Assembly: GCF_000208745.1 (NCBI RefSeq)
Contig: NC_030855.1
Location: 18,554,391 to 18,618,390, forward strand
DNA length: 64,000 bases
Source: Theobroma cacao
Lineage: Eukaryota > Streptophyta > Magnoliopsida > Malvales > Malvaceae
Direction: 5' to 3'
Positions 57,801 through 64,000 of this stretch are shown here, one piece after another. Every line of letters starts with the position of its first letter. The first letter of the stretch is position 1. Both the position numbers and the translations under genes were made by a program. The notes beneath the pieces were generated by a model that did not search any database, was not told the DNA's origin, and was given only the letters and a program-made list of their open reading frames with translations.

Positions 57801-60730
57801 TCGACACTGATAAACAGGGCCAGCTGAAAACCAGAGGAATTAATAAACTTGACTAATTTTGATGCAAAAACAAAAACTATATATGAAAGAAAGAAAGTAC
57901 CTCGTTGTCTTCTCCTTCTAATTATGCAAAATACAATTAGAATGCTCAAGAAGATGAGGACCAAAACAGTCACAATGGATGCAACAACTGGAACAACAAA
58001 CTTCTTCTTTTCTTTATCATGACATGGATCCATTTGGCTTAGATCTGGATTTTCGGGCAAACTGGCATTGAACAGAATAGACAAATCTCAAAGTGCATCA
58101 ATTGAAATATGACAGATTATTGCATGTAGAATCAAAATTTGTTTGGAAACTTGTAACATGATTGCAATCAGTATATAACAATTGATTGCTAACCTGACAT
58201 AATGATTTCTGCTATAATATACTTGACAAATTCATCCGAAAAAGATTTTATCATATTGTCAAAGGAAAAGCAGTCTCAAAGCAACATGGGAGTCAAACGA
58301 AAAGGGAAATAAATTTTAAGTTACAGTGAGATGAGTGTGAATCGTTATAGCGTGTAAAGTCTATAGAAGATTACAAACCTCAAAACCAGTGATCCATTAT
58401 CAGACTTGTCCTTGAGAGATTGGGGAACTGAACCTGTGAGCTTGTTTCCAGATAAATTTCTACACAGAAAGTGATATATAAATCTTTGGTTTTCATAGCT
58501 GAGTACTGCGACCTTATGAACGTGCATTATAAAAAATTAGGTAAACTTTTATATCGTAGCTGAAAAATTAGAATCCTGTAATTAGTATGCGCAACTTACA
58601 GGACTTTCAAATTTGGCAGTTGCGCTAAAACTTCTGGCACTGGCCCTTCTAATTCATTGTTTGATAAGTCACTGAAAACGAAAAATTAATTGAGTAAACA
58701 TTTTGAGTGAAAATTCCATAAAGTCATAAAAGAAAGTAATAATCTGTCTTGTCATAGATAGGATTGCATATGCTCGAAAAGCAGAATCTGCAGCTTTGTA
58801 ACTATTGTGTAGTAGTTGCAAAAAAGAGCTGCTCAATTGAAGGATCATGCTGATACTGCTGAAAAGGGGATATTTGGACAAATATTTTCTAGGAGTCACT
58901 TCTTCTCTATAACAACTTTAAAAGCTAGAACGTTAATACTCACACGGACTCTATTGCCTGCAGATCAGAGAATGATAAAGAAATCGCCCCTGTTAATTTA
59001 CTTGAACTCAGGTTCCTGCAAGGAATTTATCAATAAGGAGAATTATATTGCAGTGATCATAAATATATAATGTATTGCATTCTAATGCATGACTCCCACT
59101 AAGAATTTTTATTTGAAAAATGTTGTTGGAATGGATGTCCAACACATCTTTGGATGACTTGAAACTGCACACTCACAGTGAGATGATCCTTGGAGTATCG
59201 TTGAACCTGCAGGTTAAACCACTCCAGGTATATTCTTTGGGGAGGCATGGATCTCCTTGCCAATCATCTTTGTTTATGTTGTATGTTTGCTTGATGGCCA
59301 TGATAGCATCACCTAGATGGTTTATTTGAAAGAAAATGATTGAGAATTGAATTTAGCTAACAGGTAGCAACCATATGAACTTATCAAAAAACAGTAGCAA
59401 CCACATGAAAATAACAAAGAACCAACATTTCCAAATTTGCAGTTCTTTTTCGGATGTAAAATTAGTTTACTTTATCTAGGACCATTTGCAGGAACATTCT
59501 CGACTGACTAGCTGTTATCATGTTGTGGTTTGTAGGCCATAGCAATTCAATACGGATGTGTTAATAACTGATTTCCATGTCATAACACCTTTTCTCTGCA
59601 TTTTTATTCTGGCAACACTACACTACTGCCCTCTAAACACCACATGGCATTCTCGAGGGGATACAGTGGGAGCAATGGGCTAAAACGGAAATAACTAAAC
59701 ACCCGCAAATCTTGGTCATGCCACACATGACATAACTATATAAGAAGCAGTGACTCAATCCGATTCAGACATCAGAAGCTCATTAAAGAACATGTGACCC
59801 TAACTCCAAATGGTTAACGTGGGTCCCTAGTCAATCCGTTCAATGATAGCTCTCTATTGCTGCTATGAACTTATACCTTAGTAAAAATACATTATCTTCA
59901 CCTCCTACTATAACAGCTAATTGCTATCGACCGTTGATATTGCTTCTTAATTCCTGTTTCTTTCCTAAGCCCAATAAATGAAATAAACAAAAACTAATGA
60001 AGCAGTACCGTCTGATGGGTCAGTTGGTGAATATTGAAGTGTAAGAACTCGGTAAAACTCCATGGCATTGAGTATGGGGGGAAGGTCGGATTCCTCTGTT
60101 GCATCAATCGTAAAGTTGATAACTCCTTGAACTGGAAAAATCTGGGAGCTTATTGATAATGGCGTTAAATACTCAAGAGTAATCGGTCCAATCTTGAAAT
60201 CATTTAAAGTGATGATGAATTCTCTAAGTCGATCTTGCCCCGCAGTCTCGACAATCTCAGCAAAGTGAAAGCAGAAAAGATGGAAACTAGAGGGGAAACC
60301 AGATGAATCGTAAGAATAATGTAGGGATCTGGAGCCATTGACTGGCTGGACAGCAGTTCTCAAGACCTCAACCGGTACTTTGTATAAATCATTACCGTGG
60401 CTGTCGATATTCGATGAGGTTTTAATTGGAACAGAACTCGGAAATGGGCCAGATTCCCAGATGCGGTCATAACCATCATCCCTGTACCTATTGGGAGAGA
60501 CATTTGGATGAGTAGAAATAATATAACGCAAATTGATAATTTTGACCCTACAATAAGAGAAAACATTAAACCAGCATGGGCTATATGCAACCTCTCATGA
60601 ACAATTATATAATGGTAACTATTATTATTTTTCAGAATGTAAAATAAAAAATCCACAAATTAGTTAATGGCGGACTCAGAGGAATACATAAATTAAGCAC
60701 AACATATAATTCACCAACAATGTTACAATT
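54860..60730. repeat. Segmental duplication, copy B side
   Basis: Collinear with 6725-12730 across exons, introns and 3' flank. The offset between copies shifts from about 48,135 to about 48,015, so there are small net deletions in copy B. The right limit coincides with a LINE fragment. Confidence 0.85.
55455..60487 (-). CDS. Malectin-like LRR receptor kinase, copy B (exons 3-13)
   Basis: Exons: 60009-60487, 59177-59312, 58944-59015, 58600-58671, 58379-58459, 57901-58061, 57039-57256, 56792-56918, 56596-56658, 56306-56495, 55455-55890. Every exon has the same length as in copy A except the last, which is 9 bp longer (three extra codons, LLN, near the C-terminus). The frame is open throughout, with intact [29 protein letters not shown] and GTPGYLDPE. 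The exons for the signal peptide and first malectin half (exons 1-2 in copy A) are absent: intron 2 runs into a LINE fragment at 60730. They may lie beyond 64000 if the insertions are nested in intron 2, or may be lost. The open kinase frame suggests selection until recently. Confidence 0.85.
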
Positions 60731-62083
60731 GGCCTGAGGTGAAATGAAAAATGAGAAGGTGTGTCAGGGGAGAATGTGGGATGGGATTCAATGTCTAGAA
60801 TTAGCTAGGACTAAAGTTGCATGGTGGGTGAAGGTCAAATGGCTCGAGAAATGTGGGAGTTTCGAGGACATTGTTAGTAACCCTTCACTGTTCACCTAGC
60901 AACAAAGAAGCTAGAAAATGAGAGGAATTGCTACATGCACAGCACTTTCGGCAGGAACATTATTCAATGTAGACGGTGTTGTAAGAGGTTCACTGCATCC
61001 TGCAAGGGTTGGTGGAGTTTTGAAAGACTCAGATGGTGTAACTAAGGCTATGTTTTCTAAGCCAGTGGGGGTCACAGATGCGATTAGTGCAGAGCTAGTG
61101 GCAATAAAGGAGGCACTGAAAATCTTTGTGAGTTCTAAATGAAGAGGCTTGTACAAGTTTGAAATTGAAAGTGATTCAAGTAATGCAGTGATTTGGAGTG
61201 GAAATCCTGAAAAGTCTCCTTGAAGAATGCGGAAGATCATCTTTGGTATTGAAGGATTAAAAACGCAAATAGAGATTTAGGAGGTCAAAAATGTGCTTAG
61301 AGCAACTAATGAAACAACAGATGAACTTGCTAAGGGGGGAGTGGAAAGGAGTGAAGGATTCCTATGGGTGGCTGATTAGAGTAAGTAGCATTGCTTTGGT
61401 TTTTGTGGGGAATAGGGGTTTCTCATTTTTCCTATTTTGTTTTTGCTACTGTTCTTTTAATGCAACTTTTTCCTGTTTAGAGTTTTTGCATGAAGGTGAT
61501 GACTGTGTACGTGTGATCCTCAATTTTGGTAAGGGTTCTTTGTCTGGTCTTGGAAAATTAAAGAAGCTTGAAAAGAAAAAAAAAAGAAAGAAAAGAGGAA
61601 GAAGAAAAATGGAAAAAAAATTAATTAGAAGAAAGAGAAAAAAAAATGAGAGACACTGAAAATGATATGTAATAAGGTGGTATTCATATTTGGGTTTTCA
61701 AGGTCATCTGAAATGGCCTTGTGATTATAGTGTTTTTGTTCTTATCCTTTTCAATGATTGGGGTCTCTCAAGTTTTTCAGGTGCTCGGGTATGTTTGGGT
61801 ACTTGGGAGGGTTAATTTTTTGTAAGTCTTGGATTTTCCCTTCCTTTACTCTTGAGGTTTGGAGTTTATGTGGAAGGTTTTGTTGTGGTTCTCCTTCGAC
61901 TTGCTGTGGTGTTGAGGAATGATGGTGGGGAGAGGGAGGGTGGGGGTTATGGGAGAGCTTGTTCTCTACTTTTTGGATTTTTTTTTTTTGTTCGTAGTGA
62001 TGGAGTTGTTTCTTTTGATAGAGGTTGTTTTTGGCTCTTTTAGGATTTTGGTGGTAAGTTGTGAGGATTTCTCTTCGATTAAG
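60730..62083 (+). mobile_element. LINE 3' fragment in receptor kinase B intron 2
   Basis: Plus-strand remnant of a LINE: a stretch like the region before RNase H (KVAWWVKVKWLEKCGSFEDI, about 60815-60875), then RNase H with GGVLKDSDGVTKAMFSKP (about 61010-61065), AELVAIKEALKIF, stop TGA at 61141, IESDSSNAVIWSGNPEKS, and TTDELAKGG near 61340, followed by a 3' UTR rich in T and G. The left edge cuts into intron 2 of receptor kinase B. The right edge is set where an LTR-like TGTAATACCCC begins; no poly(A) tail or target duplication is seen, so the rest of the LINE may lie beyond the window. Confidence 0.8.
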
Positions 62084-62098
62084 TGTAATACCCCTCAC

Positions 62099-62126
62099 AA
62101 AAAAATAAATAAATAAATAAATAAAA
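62099..62126. repeat. (AAAT)n microsatellite
   Basis: About six AAAT units near the start of the LTR-like sequence. Confidence 0.85.
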
Positions 62127-63366
62127 GACTCTTTAAAAATAGAATAGATATATTTTAATTTGTGTCAAATTACGTTATCACGTTTAAAAAAAATCAATCA
62201 GTCTTACTTTATCGTATTTTAAAAAAATAAAATAAATAAATAATAATCAATTAATCTTATCAAGTTTTAAAATAAAAATAATCAATTCTATCTTAACACA
62301 TTTAAAAGAAAAGGTAAAAAACTCACGTCAGTTTATTTTATCAGAATCAAATGATAGGCAGTCAGAAGAGCTTAACATCAAAAAAGAAAAAAGACAGAGG
62401 AAAGGGAAAAATATTCAAGGGATTTCTGATTAATGTATGTTTAGGGTTGTATTTTTATAATTTGGGTACAAAAGCCCTAAATTATTTATATTTTTAAAAT
62501 TTTATTCAAATCTGGTACTTTTTCAATGACTTTCCGGTGGCATGATGAGTACCAATGGAAAGGTCTTGAAAAGATCTTTCCAATGGTTTTTGTAGTATCT
62601 CGTTTGGTTTTGTCGTTTGGAAGATACGAATTTTTAAATTTAATTGGAAATTTAGTTTTCAACAGTTTTAACAACCCAAATTTGGGTCACCGAAACTCCA
62701 TATTCCGGTAACATTTTTGGTCGTTTCTTTGAAGGCTTTTGTAGTATAAAATGAGATGTTTAATTTGGCATCAATGGTTAGATTAGGGGCTTCCTGTGTT
62801 GAGAGAATTAAAGTCTTAAAATAAACTCATTGATACTGAAAATTCAAAAATCTGGATATTTTTGTGATGATTTTTAGAATTTTGACTTTTGAAATTTGAG
62901 AATTTTTTGTTCTTTTTAATCGAAACAAAATCTGGTGTTGTGGTATGAAATGAATACTTCAAATTGACGTGAATTTTATCACTGAAAATAATTCAGGTTA
63001 AGAGTTATAAGAGCTCAAAGTAACCAAATGGCCATTTGGATTTGAAAATTTTCAGAAAATAGATAATTCATTTTAATTTTTTTAAAATTTGATTTTAATT
63101 AATATGTGATAAATTCTGCTGTAAACTTCATAAATATTGAAAATTTTTATTTCTAATATACTTTTATGTCTAAAAATATATATAATTATATTTTATAAAC
63201 TTATTTCTTAAGTTAGTAAATTTTATAAAATATCAAAAATTAACGAAAAATTTTAAACATGATTCTTATATGAAATTAAATTATATTTCTATCAAAAATT
63301 AAAATCTTTACTAATGTTATGATTTAAGTTTAATTCTCAATTTTATTTGATTTTTATTAACTCACA

Positions 63367-63367
63367 A

Positions 63368-63407
<40 letters not shown>
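63367..63407. repeat. (AAT)n microsatellite
   Basis: About thirteen uninterrupted AAT units; likely length-variable. Confidence 0.9.
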
Positions 63408-64000
63408 TTGCCTATTTAATTGAAAATATATATTTTTTAAATTGCAATACAAGTTACTGTACACCCTAAGTGCTTAGGATGGTGAACGGAAGTCGCCTTG
63501 TAGGATTCGTTTGCAAATTCAATTCTAATATTTGTATATATATTTCTTGAAATATTGGCAACTGTGAGGAATTTTCTGATTTGCTACTTGAAAGTGAAAT
63601 TAACAAGTCAGGTAAGTGACTGATATTTTTTCGGTGTTTTCACACCCTAAAAATTAGTCCCAATGTGGATTTAAATTTCATATATTATGTACAATATGTT
63701 TTGTCTTATGGTTTGTAAAAATTGAGTTGAACATCCAAAATATATATATGATTTTTGTATGATGAAATTTGGAATGTGAAATTTTTGTGAAATATGATTT
63801 CTGATTTTAAAATATAAATATGATTTTTGTCTAACATATGCATATATGATTATCTTAGTGATTACATATGCAAATACTTAATTTGAAATAAATATACTTT
63901 TGATGTGCACGATATGTATTTTGTGAAACTGAATATTACCGTTTTGTGAATTTGGGTAATCTTAAAATATACGTTTTTGTTTTGTCTCCTAGTATGGTTA

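Larger units (their letters stand above)
62084..64000. mobile_element. Probable Gypsy LTR, running off the right edge
   Basis: Starts TGTAATACCCCTCAC followed by an AAAT microsatellite. It lacks coding frames for 1.9 kb but has words common to Gypsy LTRs of plants (ACTTTCCGGTGGC near 62530, TCAGGTAAGTGACTG near 63610, TTTTCACACCCTAAAAATTAG near 63640). No second LTR or internal region is visible, so this is a family-style judgement, not a proof. Confidence 0.45.

Noticed and set aside
61291..61659. Plus-strand 122-residue frame in the LINE tail
   Set aside because: It runs through the LINE RNase H end in another frame and finishes in an AAAG-rich low-complexity stretch.

Overview
The window looks like nuclear DNA of a dicot plant. 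It is AT-rich, its genes have many short introns with GT..AG borders, and it carries plant-type receptor kinases, a plant myo-inositol oxygenase gene and the usual plant mobile elements (L1-type LINEs, Copia, Gypsy, a SINE and a Mutator-like element). I do not assign a family or species. No tRNA, rRNA or CRISPR array was seen.

Host genes. The original gene content seems to be a small tandem cluster of malectin-like LRR receptor kinases, all on the minus strand. Copy A (7399-14687) has 13 exons and reads intact (912 codons plus stop by my splice model). Copy B (55455-60487) is a close duplicate with exons 3-13 open, but its first two exons are not in the window. Copy C survives only as two pieces of its last kinase exon (16083-16243 and 22476-22690), split by a Copia element. 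Between A/C and B lie a two-exon gene for a 76-residue secreted cysteine-rich peptide (48330-48661, minus) and an 11-exon myo-inositol oxygenase gene (50290-53240, minus). The latter carries three lesions: a destroyed splice donor and two single-base deletions.

Mobile layers, left to right. LINE A (about 1674-6180, minus, 5' truncated). Copia element (16244-22475, minus) holding a LINE 3' fragment with an exact 16-bp target duplication and a tRNA-type SINE with its own target duplication. LINE B (22941-32637, minus, nearly complete, with ORF1 RRM and ORF2 endonuclease/RT/RNase H), interrupted by a 3.07-kb LTR-like insertion (25504-28577). A 14.3-kb Mutator-like element (about 32814-47132) with a decayed mudrA gene (minus) convergent with a decayed DUF1985-Ulp1-type gene (plus). 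Nested in its left half are two Gypsy pieces in opposite orientation, one of which contains a perfect 77-bp inverted repeat. At the right edge a LINE 3' fragment (60730-62083) sits in intron 2 of receptor copy B and is followed by what looks like a Gypsy LTR running off the window.

Taken together, the window is a receptor-kinase tandem cluster pulled apart by nested insertions. Only receptor kinase A and the cysteine-rich peptide gene look fully functional here. Copy B could be functional only if its first two exons lie beyond position 64000.
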